Assembly (NCBI RefSeq): GCF_024679245.1
Contig: NC_090182.1
Span: 37,427,547 to 37,491,546, forward strand
From: Pseudorasbora parva
Lineage: Eukaryota; Chordata; Actinopteri; Cypriniformes; Gobionidae
Length of the DNA stretch: 64,000 nucleotides
Direction: 5' to 3'
Shown here: positions 23,056-36,264 of the stretch, one piece after another
Numbering within the stretch: position 1 is the first letter of the stretch
Layout of the letters: each line of letters begins with the position of its first letter
Made by a program: the position numbers and the translations under genes
The notes under the pieces: model-generated
Told to the model about the DNA's origin: nothing
Databases searched by the model: none
The model's input: the letters and a program-made list of their open reading frames with translations, nothing else

Positions 23056-24165
23056 CCCTGAAGACTATATTTTTTACTCATCAGCTGAGCAGCATGGTTT
23101 ATTAAAATGATTTAATGTATTTCATATAATGAGAAGGTGAGTCTGACTTTAGTTTGACCCACATTAGTCCTGACAGCTGAAAGAATTATTACCATATTAA
23201 TATTACTGAATAGTTTCACCTTCTAAATGTATTGAAGCAATGAAATTATTACTTTAAAGTGTGCTCTTAACACCCTGACTACTTGTTTTTTATTCAAAAT
23301 TATAATCTAGTATTTCCCATTATAAGTCTATACAGTTACATTTCTACACTTAAATAGGTATTTTACCAAAATATGGCAGGTAGATTTATAGCAGTCTGCA
23401 AGTTGATGTCAAATGTGTTGCAATAGCCTCTGGTCTCCCTCCTGTTCAATACGTTGTTGCATGCCACATCTGATTTTCACAACCCTTTATTTCCAAAGTT
23501 TTTGACCACATAGATTTTTTCGGAAAGTACAAATTTTCAGTCTTGCTTTAAGGAACAACACCAAGGTAAAGATAAGTACTATTCATCGAGAAGTCTGTAA
23601 AGCTTTCCCTCACATGCAGTCTTGTTTCCATTCAGGTCTAATTACGTACAAGGATAAAGTCCATTTCAGGAAAAACCTCATCATGAAATGAGATGAACCA
23701 GTAGCAAATGTGGTCTAAGTGTCCAGAATAATTAGCACACCCAACAGAATGTGTATCAGTGCAAATCAGTCAAGTACATCTCGATACTTCAATGACTGAA
23801 AGAAACTTTGCTTTTATTTACTTCAGTTGGAAGAGATCATCCCTAATCAAAATGCACGGAAACTGCAGGATGTAATTCCCTCAATTAGTTCATAAGGAGT
23901 TCTTTGTGGCAGGTTTGTATACCCCGTTCCGGAGAAAAATAAGAAATGCAGTAAAATACTCATCAAGCTAAGCTGTCTTCAGCGCTAAACTGCATCTGTT
24001 TGAAATCAGTTGAAAGAGGTCGTATTTCCATATGAATCTTGCGGCGCGCTGAGAGGAAAATACGAGAGCATTGTGTTCTCGCCGTCTTGGAGGAAACAGC
24101 GGATTGAGATTTCATACAGGGGACAGATGCCAATTGATGTATAATGACAGACGTACGGGTTCCAC
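23056..24165. other. Intergenic DNA, no recognised repeats
   Basis: Moderately AT-rich, no gene seen. Confidence 0.45.
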
Positions 24166-24169
24166 ATTT

Positions 24170-25150
24170 ACAAAGGGTTGCAAGGGCAAGGCGCCTCGGA
24201 GAGCTAGAAGCTAATTTCAATGGTTTTTGTGTCGTCACCTTGCGGAGCACAAATGTCAGAATGAATTCTGAAAAAGGCCTAATTAGAACGGAGCGGAGGC
24301 TGTCTTGCAAAATCAGTAAAGCGTGCAACTTGCCTTTACTGAGTGTCACTCTCTCTTTCCTCTCTCTTTCTCACTGGCTCTCTGGAACACCTGCCACTGA
24401 AGGAGAAATCTGGGCTCTCCTGCAGAATGCTTCATTACCTGTATTGTATCATTTTCCATTAGCATTCCCATCACAAGCTTGTGCCCCTCTCTCCGAGAGC
24501 TCCTCTTGGCAGGCGGCGGTACCCACAGCATCCCAGTGCGAGCCTGGCTTCCGGTTGGCCCGTGCGGCAAGTGGCTAATTGGTTTATTCAGCGCCAATCC
24601 GTTCGTTCCCCGATTTGCTTTATGTCACTTGTCAGTATCTGAAGCCTCATCAAGCATTCAAGTGTCCAATTCACTCAGATGCAAGAGCCTTTTTAGCACA
24701 AATCTCTCCACGCCACATTTGACTAGCAGCGGATGTGAAGAGTGCTGAGGCGGGGCCAGAATTGACACCCTGTTAACATGCGAAATGCCACAAAGCAGCT
24801 TTTTTGATTTTAAATCATTAATAAAGTTGACTAGCATGGGGAGGCGCTTTGCTGCCAAATGCGTTTAAATCAATATGGCAGCTCAGTTTGCGAAGGCTTG
24901 ATTCCCATGAGGGAAAACAACAGCAAATAAGTAGCAAAACAGTTTGGATGAAATAAGCTGCATGGTCATAAATGCTCAAGGAAGACTTATATGCATGCAT
25001 CAGTAATCGATCTGGATTTCTCACCGCAAAAGTTAATAACCTGAAGCTCTCCTCCCAACCACTTGCCAGGGATAATTTGAAATTAAAATCAGGTTTTGCT
25101 CTGAGCAAGATTAGATTTGTGATGCTTAATTCCCCTGCTACGTATTTATA
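24170..25150. promoter_or_regulatory. Complex non-repeat island, candidate conserved non-coding element or enhancer
   Basis: About 1 kb of balanced, non-repetitive sequence stands out from the transposon-rich surroundings. It has repeated homeodomain-type cores (GCCTAATTAGAAC, GTGGCTAATTGGTTTATT, AATCATTAATAAAG). Open frames on both strands overlap without a codon-like pattern, so I do not call a gene. The regulatory reading is an inference. Confidence 0.35.
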
Positions 25151-25551
<401 letters not shown>

Positions 25552-25552
25552 G

Positions 25553-25565
25553 TTCTGCTTTTACT

Positions 25566-25663
<98 letters not shown>

Positions 25664-25682
25664 TTATAAAGTAAAGGCAGAA
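25553..25682. repeat. Inverted repeat enclosing a second (TA)n tract
   Basis: The arms TTCTGCTTTTACTTTATAAT (25553-25572) and ATTATAAAGTAAAGGCAGAA (25663-25682) are inverted with one mismatch. They enclose about 90 bp of self-complementary (AT)n, so the whole 130 bp can fold as one hairpin. Confidence 0.9.
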
Positions 25683-25725
25683 GATACTTAAGTACATTTG
25701 AAAACATATATTTTTATACTTTTAA

Positions 25726-26909
25726 AGGTGCCCTAGAATGAGTTGAAACAATATGTTAAATTGTTCTCTGATATCTGCATAGAGGATATGTGTTCTTATT
25801 TAAGGGCCAAAATTGTCCAGATACAGTTTTACAGGTCCATTTACAACCCTAGAAATTGTCACTAGGATGTAATTCTGTTTTTGCCTTATTTGGAAGAGTC
25901 ATGAATATTAATGTTGAGCTCTGATCTGATTGGCTTATTTCAGCAGCACACAGCAGTTCAGTTGTTCAGTGAAGCAGCTCGTGAATCCTAACAGTCCTGA
26001 AAGAACACAGATCGACTGAATGACACTTTAAGAAGAACATCTATGGAGATTGATACAATTCAGCCTACTTGTTTATTGGTGTTTTCAGACTATCCGCTCG
26101 CGTGCATATGGTTGCCAGATTTCACATGTTTAGGTAAAACACCGGATAGTATATCTGTTCTTTTCCCAGAAAAGCTCTTATTGGGGGATTTCAATTACTG
26201 AAATCTGGCAACCGCAGGCACAAACGCTCTTCTTTCACCCCGACAACACCAAAACCAGTATACTATCCTGTGTTTTGGTTATACATGGTACTTGTAGTTT
26301 CCTATTGTTACTGTACCAGCATCTTGCATTATCTTGACAATGCTGTCTCTCTAAGAAACTTTCAATTTAATCAGAAATTGTTTAAAAGTCAATAAGTGGA
26401 TAAATCACTACTTACTGCTTGCAGGAATATAGTTTCCCCTTTCTTCAGTTTAAGACGCTGAGCGAAGCTTGCTTGAAATGGGCTGAGCAAACGAACGATT
26501 TTGAATGAAATTGTTGTGATATCCTACCAATTAAATTGGTATGAAAAGTCCTCACGTCCCCTGCACAGCCTGGAACATGACATATGTGTCCATGAGAGCT
26601 GCTGTTTTCGCTATCCTCGAGTGTCGCTTTTTTTCTTGATGATTCGGCTCCGTCAGTTCCGCCTGACAATGAACATGTTTGGACATATGCAAATGTTGGG
26701 GGCGTACATATTAATGATCTCAGCGATTGTGTCACATTTGCTGGTATGTTGAGAATCACTTATTTTTCCGTGGTGTTTTTCATGCACGAGATTTACATAA
26801 GAAGTAGCAGGCAATGGTGTTTGAGACTCTCACTATGTGATGTCCATGTACTGAACTGTTATTATTTCACTATGGCAAGGTTAATTCAATTTTTAATTCT
26901 AGGGCACCT
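25726..26909 (-). mobile_element. TTAA-flanked element (AGGTGCCCTAGAAT termini) with THAP fragment
   Basis: The ends AGGTGCCCTAGAAT and ATTCTAGGGCACCT are perfect inverted repeats, flanked by TTAA at 25722-25725 and 26910-26913. The length is 1184 bp. The TTAA duplication plus an internal THAP-like frame suggest a non-autonomous Kolobok-type transposon. Confidence 0.88.
26445..26759 (-). pseudogene. THAP-like zinc-finger fragment
   Basis: The 104-codon frame contains CHVPGC and, about 26 residues later, FVCSAHF. C-x(2-4)-C followed by C-x2-H-F is the THAP (C2CH) signature, but the spacing is shorter than normal and the mid-domain Trp is not evident. It is therefore probably a deletion-bearing remnant of a transposase exon. 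The N-terminal part is Ser/Lys-rich and may be intronic. Confidence 0.45.
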
Positions 26910-26913
26910 TTAA

Positions 26914-27866
26914 GTAATTTTTTTTTAAATTTTTTTTTATGTGAACACATTATTTTATTATTGTTGCAATGTTGTATAAATGCACATAATGCCTTACCAG
27001 TGCCATACTCCATCCGACATGCTAGCATACGACTACCTTCAACTCATTTCAATACTTGTACAAAACTTACAAGAAAAAATAATACTCAAGTAATGTATAG
27101 ATACTTAAAAAGTGTAATTAAATACAGAACTGCAAGATCATGCCAAAATCACAATTTGATCATTACTACACTTTTTCGAATGCTTTGAATTACATAACTG
27201 ATAAAGGAGTTGAAATGAGAACTCAATTAACAGGCTCGAAAAGACGAAACCATTTTAACATTTAAAAAATGCATTTGCTCAAAATCACTTTAGACTTTTC
27301 CTTACATAGAGTTCAGTGCGTCCATGTACTTCACTTATGCAACATGTCAAACATCTATTATTAATGCAACACATCTGACCACATTGGCGTAGAGGGAGAT
27401 ATTCAGGAAAATTATTTCAATTCTGTTCCTCCAACAAAGTGGTGACTTGAAATATCGTACACAAACCATATCTTACTTTTATGATACTTGTATGTGTTTT
27501 TTTGGAGCTTGACAGTAAAAATCACCATATTCTAGATCATCTCTTATCCATCTTATTTTTTCAGATGGGGGAAAAATGTCATACTGGTTTGAAATGAGTT
27601 TGGAGTGAAATAATGACCGAATTTTCTTTTGTAGATGAACTATTGTTATAAGGAAAGACTGTTATAAGGAAACTATATTGTGTTTTTTTTCTTCTATTTT
27701 TTACCCTTTTTTAATAATTTTTTTTAAGCTATTATATTCAATTGGGAATTCATGTACATGTTTTTTTTTTTGCAATCCAGAAAGTTTGCAAAAGTGACAA
27801 AAGAATGTAGGTGTACCTAAAAAAGTTGTTGGTGATGTTTAGTGAAACTGAAAGAACACATTCAGT
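26914..27866. other. AT-rich intergenic DNA
   Basis: Many T-runs (for example near 27690 and 27765). No gene. Confidence 0.5.
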
Positions 27867-28075
27867 TTTTCATGTGCATATGATACGCACTTTATTTCGT
27901 ATTATACATACGAACCACCCACCCCATCACCCCCAGAGCGTGTCATATGCACGCCATAAAGTGCGTATAAAATGCACACGAAAAACTGCGTAGCATATGC
28001 ACACCATATACATTCCACGAGATTGCACACTTGTACTATTGATACACATTACCATGTGATCGTGTTGCAAAATGT
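27867..28075. mobile_element. Truncated copy of the palindromic MITE
   Basis: It shares CATATGATACGCACTTTAT, the C-rich centre and ATTCCACGAGATTGCA with the element at 15384-15699, but most of the left arm is missing. Confidence 0.8.
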
Positions 28076-28523
28076 GGTCTTATGTATCTTTTACTATTTC
28101 CAGAGCAAATCTATTTGTCTAAAGACAAAGTTAAGTTTCCTAAAATTATATATTTTATTTAACTAAAATCCTGTACTGTAACAATTGCTGCGTTTGTACT
28201 TTTGACTGAATTGTATGCTTGTGTTTACATTTCTTATTGTATTCTTATGCTTTTATAATGGTTAATATTGTTTATGTAAATATATTTTTTCAATAAATAC
28301 AGTTTTTTTTTTATATAAATAACGTGCTGTATTTAGTATTGAGAAAGGTCCGTTAGTTATTGTGATTTCGACTTTAGTGAAAGTTACATTATTACACCAT
28401 TAAACAGCAGCAAAGAGACTCAGGAGCCAAGACTTTTGTATTGAATGTGACTGAAACAAGGTTGTAATCAAGGATGTTACTTAAAAATGCATTATCTACC
28501 TCTGTCATGGAAAATCCTCTTAA
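28076..28523. other. AT-rich intergenic DNA
   Basis: No gene seen. Confidence 0.5.
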
Positions 28524-28943
28524 AAGGAACTGTATGTAAGAAATGTATTTCATTTAATCATAAAATGGCCCTGATATGTCACTAGACATTAAGAAATCAT
28601 GTTAATTTCAAATACTTATATCACTGACAACAGTAGTCTGGCCAGGATATTGTCATTTAAAAGTTGTTGCAGCCCTCAACTGATGTTTATGTTGACATGT
28701 TGTGTTTTGGCCTGAAGCTCCGCCCTCCACCTATTGACCAATCACGAAGTCAGTAGTGTTTCGGCATCCGGGTTGCTAGCTCTGCTTTAGTTACCGCAGC
28801 TTCAGCTACAAATGTTCCTGCTGATACTGCAGCCTATCTGGCAACCTCGAGTCAGGGGGAGGGGGAGAGGGGATACACTGCTCTACAGTCATTTGAAAGT
28901 GATTGCAGTACCAGTTTTGGCCACAATCTTACATACACTTCCT
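28524..28943. mobile_element. MITE with GGAACTGTATGTAAG termini
   Basis: Left AAGGAACTGTATGTAAG and right CTTACATACACTTCCT are imperfect inverted repeats. TTAA is present on the left (28520-28523) only. Confidence 0.65.
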
Positions 28944-30412
28944 GTCAAGATATTGCTTTCCTCAGCTGACATTCAAACTGATTTTGTGATTATGAATATA
29001 ATATTGACCTGAATTATTTAATCTAGATGCAGGTAATGCACTTAGTTGATCTCTCTCATAATACTCTACTCTACATAATACAATAAGCTTCAATGAAGCG
29101 ACTCAATATTACTCAATTACTAGTTCTAAATATACATTTAAAAATAAGTAACGGAGGCTTGGGCTCGACTGTCTAACTGTAAAACTGTCAACTTGAGATT
29201 TGAATCCGTGGCCAAAGGAAGTAGTTCCACATAAAATAAGGTTTTTAAAGGCCTGTTCTTTATTACTTAATTACACACTTTTGCTGTCAAACTATTGTAT
29301 AAAAACAATATCACATATTGCTCTATATCAGAATGCTGTGATTGCCTACGACCAAATCACAACCATGCTGATATACAGTGATATCACACAGATATGATTA
29401 TTTATCAGACGATGCAACATTATTAAGTTGTTTATAATGCATTATTATAATGCATTAAGAATTACCATATAATGCATTTTAAGTGTTACCTAAGTGTCTT
29501 TATAGCTTTATTCACTTTTAAAAAGCAATGAACGTGCAATGTAAATAACTTTATTTGCTTTATTTACACAATTTGCTTCCAAATAAAGCAGGTCCTATTT
29601 TTTAAAGGCTATTTGTCAGTGTTTATCATGCTGCTCCTCCTTCCACCTAGTGACGAAGACACAAAAGGAGAGGTGGAGGTCGTATGCTGGATCAGCAGCA
29701 GTGCATAGCTTTTGACCACACTAACCGCCCAGTTCCCGGTTTCGCTCTTATCTTGCCCAGGTCATGTGTTTTATACGACTACCCCAATCAGTGATAGCCG
29801 GGATCTGCTCTGTAGTGCAACCAACACCATTTCCATATTATTGCCTTACCCAGGAAGATAGACATCGGCGTGGCTGTGTGCCCGGAAAGTACATCTTGTA
29901 CATTGGTATTCCCTCCAGCATTGCTTTAAAATTCAACTTCTCACTTTACATTCAGACCTTCTCTACATAGAAAACGCACTGAAATAGTGCACTGGTGAGT
30001 TGCAAGTCGCAGTAGAGCTTAAGGAATTGAATTTCTGATGAGAAGTAAAGCTGGGCACCACATACACAAGATATACTCACAGTGATTTCACCAGCAGAGA
30101 GATTTCTATATTGTATTTACGAACAGAAAAACAGACCAACTTAGTACTCGGGGTGGAATCTCAATTGACTTCATTTTTGGCAACCTCCCACATGACTGTT
30201 TTCTCCCTGTGAAAGAGTCATTGAGCTCAGCGCTCGCTGGGAAATGGCCTGGGAGCTCACACGAGAGCGGGAAGCTCTTACTGAAACAGGGAACGGTTAC
30301 AGAGTGGTTGGCAAATATGGATGCCTTAATGTAAGGGAGCTGCATTGATCCAAGAGAGGAAGAGAAATAGTTTTGAGTTTTAATCACTCATAGAGCTGTC
30401 ATTCTTCATTCA
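28944..30412. other. Intergenic DNA
   Basis: Short open frames without family features. Nothing assignable. Confidence 0.45.
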
Positions 30413-30414
30413 TA

Positions 30415-30574
30415 CACTCTCAGAAAAAAAGGTACAATGCTGCCACTGGGGTGGTTCCCTAAGGTACAAAACTGAAAAGGTACTAATATGTACCTTTTAA
30501 GGTACTAATCCATTTAGGGGTAAGGTACAAATATGTACTTTTTCATTTTTGTACCTTAGGTTTTTCTAAGAGTG
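30415..30574. mobile_element. 160-bp MITE, TA target site
   Basis: The ends CACTCTCAGAAAAAAAGGTAC and GTACCTTAGGTTTTTCTAAGAGTG (paired in shorter blocks) are flanked by TA on both sides. GGTAC(A/T)/AAGGTAC motifs repeat inside, making it self-complementary. Confidence 0.8.
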
Positions 30575-30576
30575 TA

Positions 30577-31797
30577 GTTGAAATGAGAGGCTGTGATCAG
30601 GGAATGACGTGACCCAGATTCTAATTTGTTTCGCGGACAGCTCAATGTTTCAGGCACATACCTTGTCCTGACAGAGATCTAGATTTTAATTTAAGCCATT
30701 TTTAACCAACTTCGAGTTCGAATCCAACTTGTCCATCACATATCAGAACGGAAAGGCATTCATTTTCATTAAAAATGAAGAACATGTTTGAAAAGTGGAA
30801 ATTAAGTTTCTAATGTGAGTTTAGTAAAGTGTGAATTGGTTAGGGGTAGGTGGCTGTCTCAATAAGGTGGCATTTAATAATTGTAATAAAGGTAATAATT
30901 TAAACTCTTGCATAATGTTTAACCTAGCTACACCAACACTGAGGTGCAAATATTTTTATATTTGATGTACATATCATCTTTTGCTATTTGCAGTTAATGG
31001 GACTTGAAATGTAATTAACTTTATTTATACCATGGTCTGTTTAAATACTCGATTCTGATTGGCTGGAAGGTGTGCAGTAAAACTGTTTAATGCACAGGTA
31101 GTTCCAGTCAGTTTGATAACAGTTCGAAGTTAATCCGCCACTATAAACACTGGTAACCATGGTAACACAGTTATGCTTGGAAACAGAATGACGGGGCAGT
31201 CACATAAGCCAATGGCACGTCACTATATACAGATATGTATACCTATCTATGACTATGCGCGTATTGGCACATCCGTGGCACATGCAGTCTTCATTGTCAT
31301 GTCACTGACATTATCGCGACAAACACTGACATGACACCTGCATGACACCGAGTTGCGGAACATGTCGCCGTGTGTCATGCGTTTTTTACAGTCTATGATG
31401 TCGTGACACCTACACTGACAGATTCGAGCACCTAAACTAACGTGACACAAAATCCTTAATTAAATAGCCTAATTTTGTTGTATTTTAGATGTCAATAAAA
31501 CGCATTAAAGTCAGTAATATTTTTTTTAAACATGTTATTTGTCTCACGTCTGTATTTGATTGGCATGTACGTTTTGTAATAGCCTACGTCACCAATTCTA
31601 GGGAAAACACGAAATAAATTGGGTCACTACGTCTACAAATAAGGCATTAATATTCGCGTCCGTTACTGTAAAACTTTATTTTTCCGTGACATACTGACAT
31701 TAGCCCTACAACATACTGACATTGCGACATCTGAGATCTAGACCCTGAACATCCAAGTGAAAGTAATTTCACCTCCAAGCCTAATAAACCTGAATAA
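30577..31797. other. Transposon-derived intergenic DNA
   Basis: Contains TCGATTCTGATTGGCTGG near 31050 (a frequent fish repeat motif) and a region rich in (A/C)TGACA motifs at 31250-31440 and again near 31690. No gene. Confidence 0.45.
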
Positions 31798-31882
31798 CGT
31801 TTTTACCTCTTGTACACCACAGGAAACACGCACGCGCGCCCTCGGATCAGTCAGACGTAGTGGTGTACAAGAGGTAAAAACG
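31798..31882. repeat. Perfect 23-bp inverted repeat with 39-bp loop
   Basis: 31798-31820 (CGTTTTTACCTC...CACCAC) and 31860-31882 (GTGGTG...GGTAAAAACG) are exact reverse complements. The GC-rich loop contains CACGCACGCGCGCCC. Confidence 0.95.
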
Positions 31883-32152
31883 ATATAAATAATGTTTGTT
31901 TTCTCACACAAACCGCTCGTTTAATGTCTTAGCCCATCAGTGTGTACTTACGATGGGGGATTGTTTAATTTGTACTTCTCTGTGTATGCTCTTTGAGGTG
32001 GTGACCATAGACCTGCATTATGTGAGGCAAGAACGGTTTGACCTAAAATGATCAAAATTAAAACTACTGGGGAAACAAATACTCCTACATCTTGGATGCC
32101 CATGAGGTAAGCTATAACATATCAAAATTAAATTTCAAAGTGAACTATCCCT
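31883..32152 (-). mobile_element. Half of an AGGGATAGTTCAC-type MITE
   Basis: The right end AGTGAACTATCCCT is followed by TTAA at 32153-32156. No left partner is evident, so this is truncated or replaced. Confidence 0.5.
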
Positions 32153-32159
32153 TTAAAGT

Positions 32160-34290
32160 TAGTTAAATAAGCTGGTATGTTCCAAAACTATGACAAAATT
32201 TGCATTTAGGAGATATGCGCATTCAAAATTTTCAGTCTCTCATTTCCGTTAAAACGAATCTCAGATTTTGGTGACATCATCGCAGACTTCACTTTCTCGT
32301 CAAATCTTCTGTTCAATCAATATTCTCTCGAGAACCTAAAGCCCGCCCCCTACACTGCTTAAGCGGCAGCTGAAATCGGTCAGTTGTTAACAAACATCTA
32401 CTAATTTCTACATGGTGAAAGGAACATGGCACGCTATATATGTGATAGGAAACGATTCAGTGTAAATATGCTTTCATTTGAGGCGAATAAAGTGTGTTTT
32501 TACATTAGTTTCACACACCGCAGCAGCACACACACCCCAACGGCTCTGGTCTTAATTTAGACTAGACACGAGAGCGCAGCACGGATCATATGCACGAGTC
32601 GGCGCAGACAACAAACATATCGACCCATTTGAATTCTGCACAGAATGCTGCATTTCAAAGCGATATGGAGGAGATTATGATGGTAAACAGTGTTGAAGGA
32701 AACTAGCTTTACCAAACAGAAAGGTCCGCTTTTGCGCTGTAGTCAAACTGTATATTAATGGAACGCTATTGGCTGATTTAAAAAAGGGGAGGAGCTGCTA
32801 ACAGCTGGAGCTGTTTCAGGGGAAATTACATCAACATATTGAATAATGTGGCAAAAAAATCCTTTAATGCATGGCTAGCCGTGGATTTGCTTTATTTCAA
32901 GCCTTACTTGCTTTATTTGCAAAATATGCTCACAAATTGTCCAAAATGATATATTTTTTAAATAAATATAATCATTTACACTCTAAGTTATTACTGCATA
33001 TCATTTAATGTACAATACTGAGGTGCAAATCTGCCACAATTTATACGTTTTTTACTACCACGATTTATATTTCTTTTTGCAAAAAAAATACTTACTGCAA
33101 ATAGCCAGTGCCCTTTTATTTTAAAGTGATGTGAGTGATTTTAATTATTTAAAAATATCTTCTCATATATATGCCAAATGGAATGCCTTTTATGGCTGTT
33201 CATTTGACAAGCATTAACAGTATTGACCTCAATTTAAAGGAGCATGTCTCATCAGATCAGGCAACACATGTGGATAATTGGTCAAAATAAATGATGCATT
33301 TCAAATATGTTGTTCAATTAATTTTTGAACTAGAATTCAGTTAACCCATCTTCCTGTGATTCCAATGCAAATCCCATGTCAGCATATATTATCCTAACCA
33401 TACAATGAAATGCATGTTATCAGAGTGTGCCATAAAAACAAACAAACAAACAAACAAAAAAAACACATTCACTAAGATGTGGCCATAATTTTATTTATAA
33501 ATTAACGTAAAAAGTTGAACAAACACTACAGCATTTGCATTATAAATGGTCTCAAATGGCTCTCGGATTGTCCCTGCCAAGACTGTGTCAATACAAACCA
33601 CTATAGCCGAGAGTGATTTCACATGAATGCTGACCTATTTAAAAAATAGACCAGACATAAAATAAAGTAAAGTAAGACCATTAAAATGAGGATAAATATT
33701 GAAGTTTGAAGACATTTTTCGAAGTTGCTACTTTGTTCTCATTAAGCAAGTTTTACACAGATAAATAAATAATATTTTAAAAAGGAGAATGTAGTTAAAA
33801 GTATCCTAATTAAAAGCTGTAGACTTAAAAAAGTATGTTTTACTTTAAATGGAACGGGTCACATTATTCAAAACTAAATAAAAAATAAATCTGTGAAATA
33901 ACAGAAAAAGAACTGGCTGTTCATTACACATTATCTAGTAATTCTACAGACATTTCCATTAACCCTAAAGCCTGGTACAGCCTGCATGATTTTAACAATC
34001 CTATACGATCATTACAAATCACACAGTGCGACTTGGGTACGACATGCATATAGACTGTACAATGATGGCTACGATGCAGGTAAAAAAAGATGCTGAAAAA
34101 AGAGGATGTGGCAAAAGATGAAAGATGTAAACAGTTTTAGCAAGTTTTAGCATCATGCTGTGTTAATTTTATGTCATATTTATATTGGCTTGTCAGTAGA
34201 GACGTAGGTTGTAGCATTAAACACACTGTGCGGTGCTTAATTACTGACACTGTCAGGAAACTGTTGTAGGCTATCTTTGGTCCCAACACA
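32160..34290. other. Intergenic, repeat-derived DNA
   Basis: Includes a (CAAA)n patch near 33440 and a stretch at 32260-32800 of mixed composition with no family motif. No gene. Confidence 0.45.
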
Positions 34291-34298
34291 GTGACAGT

Positions 34299-35736
34299 TA
34301 GAGCCCTGCACGGGCCTCAAATCTAGGCCCTAGCCCGGCCCTGGCCCGAGACACTGAGGCCCTAGCCCGGCCCGTGTCCGACAGCTTATCAAAATTCTCA
34401 ACCCGAGTCCGACTGGAGCCCGTTTTTTTTTTTTTTTTTTTTTTTTCAGCCATTAAAATAGTTCTGTTTTGTTTTTAATGTCAAAGTAGTTATATTTCGT
34501 TTAGTTTCTTCATTAAGTTAATTTAGAAAAATGTTTAGAGCATTTTTTGTTTGTTAAATTATAGTTTTAATTTTTTTTAAGTGACAACCAAAAGCGGCCA
34601 GCGGCCGACAGTGAGTTAACCGCATATTAAATCTATTTAGTCTCTCAAATCAACTCTTGACTTGTCTTGCCTATAATAAAATCCATAAATATAAAACACT
34701 TCAAGCATCACAATGTTAGTTAATTTCGCCAACTATTACCACCACAGTAGCCTAAAAGGCATTTTTGACGAGCTGAGACAGGCTGATTCTGCTCGCGGCT
34801 CTCGCAAACGGAGCTAAACAATCTAAAAACAAATAATAAAAAAAAGAACATGCAGGTTGTCTTATAGCCTACCTTACACCTACGCAGAATGAATTTAAAT
34901 CCGATCTTCCATTCCCGGCGTATATGCTCATTTAACGGAGTTTACAGCAACGGAAGCAAAAGATTCAAGATGCATTTTATTCAGCAGCTTATTTCAAATT
35001 CAAAGACCACATAAGAAAGCGCGCACTGGTAAGATCATAAGTCTCATTCATTTTTATTGAAGATGATTGTGTTTTTGAGGATTTAAGACTTATTTTAAGT
35101 TTCATTTACGGCCATTTGCGTTGGCTTGCATTAGTCATTTGCGGCGATGCATGCAGCGCCATCATATCCATCTGACTACAACATATAGCCCATAACACGC
35201 TCTCACACGTTTATTTTTTAACCGTTTGCCAGGAGTAAAATGTATACATGTGGTTTAAACAACCAGATGGGCTACATTTGTCCAGTTTCGTCTGAAATGC
35301 TTTCATCCTTCTGAATTGGTTTGTTTAGTGATCAGACTACATTGATAGCCCTGTTCATTAATAGCAGCAGACGCCCCGCGGATGACACGCAACAGATACG
35401 CCACGCTCACACCACGCTTGCAGTGTGTCCAGTGTGTCTAGCAGCTGCGCTGAAGAAACGCGCGCTGCTGCTGCTGGCGCGGACTCTGAACATGCTCTGA
35501 ACACTGTGCGAGCCATCTTGAGTCGCGTTAGCTATTATGGTCTCGTGTTCACCAGCGCAGAACATCTCATTGTTCCTTTTAATTAATAAAATAAATATAA
35601 AAAGAAGGAGAAGCCTAAAAAAGGCCCGAAGCCCGGCCTGCGTTTTAGGTATGACGTGAAAATTGGCCCGAAGCCCGGCCCTAGGGGCGTAAAAAAGTCG
35701 GGGCCCGTCGGGCTCGGGCATAAATGCAGGGCTTTA
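34299..35736 (+). mobile_element. hAT element, family TAGAGCCCTGCACGGGCC, copy 1
   Basis: It is flanked by perfect 8-bp duplications GTGACAGT (34291-34298, 35737-35744). The termini are TAGAGCCCTGCA and TGCAGGGCTTTA. The subterminal regions are full of GCCCG(A/G)AGCCCGGCC motifs. No transposase frame; the minus frames 35407-35721 and 35583-35774 are repeat artefacts. The length is 1438 bp. Confidence 0.92.
34424..34446. repeat. Poly-T tract
   Basis: About 23 T residues inside hAT copy 1; shorter and interrupted in copy 2. Confidence 0.9.
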
Positions 35737-35744
35737 GTGACAGT

Positions 35745-35911
35745 GGCCATATTTGAACCTCTCTCACTGTACAATATAGGAACAACAATCAGGAGCCACG
35801 GTCACAGAAATCGCCACGATGGCCGAAAATAGTGCAGTGTGTCCTGGGCTTAAAGCCATATTATGTAGTCGTTGCCGCTAGAGGTCAATAATTCAAAACA
35901 AAGGCGTAGCT
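35745..35911. other. Spacer between two hAT copies
   Basis: About 170 bp without recognised features. Confidence 0.6.
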
Positions 35912-36264
35912 TAGAGCCCTGCACGGGCCTCAAATCTAGGCCCTAGCCCGGCCTGTGTCCGACAGCTTATCAAAACTCTCGGCCCGAGTCCGACTGGTGG
36001 CATGTTTTATGGTTTTGTTTTTACATTGTTGCAGCCATTAAAATACTTCAGTTTTGTTTTCAATGTCAATGTAGTTTGACATTTCTTTATTAAGTTTAAT
36101 TTAGCAATTATTTGTTTGTTAAATTAAAGTTTAATTTTTTTTAAGTGACGACCAAGCAGCCAGCGGCCGACAGTGAGTAAACCACGTTTAATCAATTTAG
36201 CCTTTTAAATCAACCCCTGACTTGTTTTGCCTTTAAAAAAATCCATAGATATAAAACACTTTAA

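Noticed and set aside
22753..23110. Trp-Met-Asp-Gly and His-Pro-Ser-Ile frames
   Set aside because: Translation of a perfect GGAT microsatellite.
24144..24578. 144-codon plus frame as a host gene
   Set aside because: It overlaps equally long minus frames, has no domain features, and the region looks more like non-coding DNA.
29160..29215. tRNA-like B-box (GATTTGAATCC) suggesting a tRNA or SINE
   Set aside because: No A-box, cloverleaf arms or anticodon stem could be drawn.
35407..35774. Minus-strand proteins with GPDFF / RPGFGP-like motifs
   Set aside because: They derive from GCCCG-rich subterminal repeats of a hAT element present in two copies, without conserved codon use.
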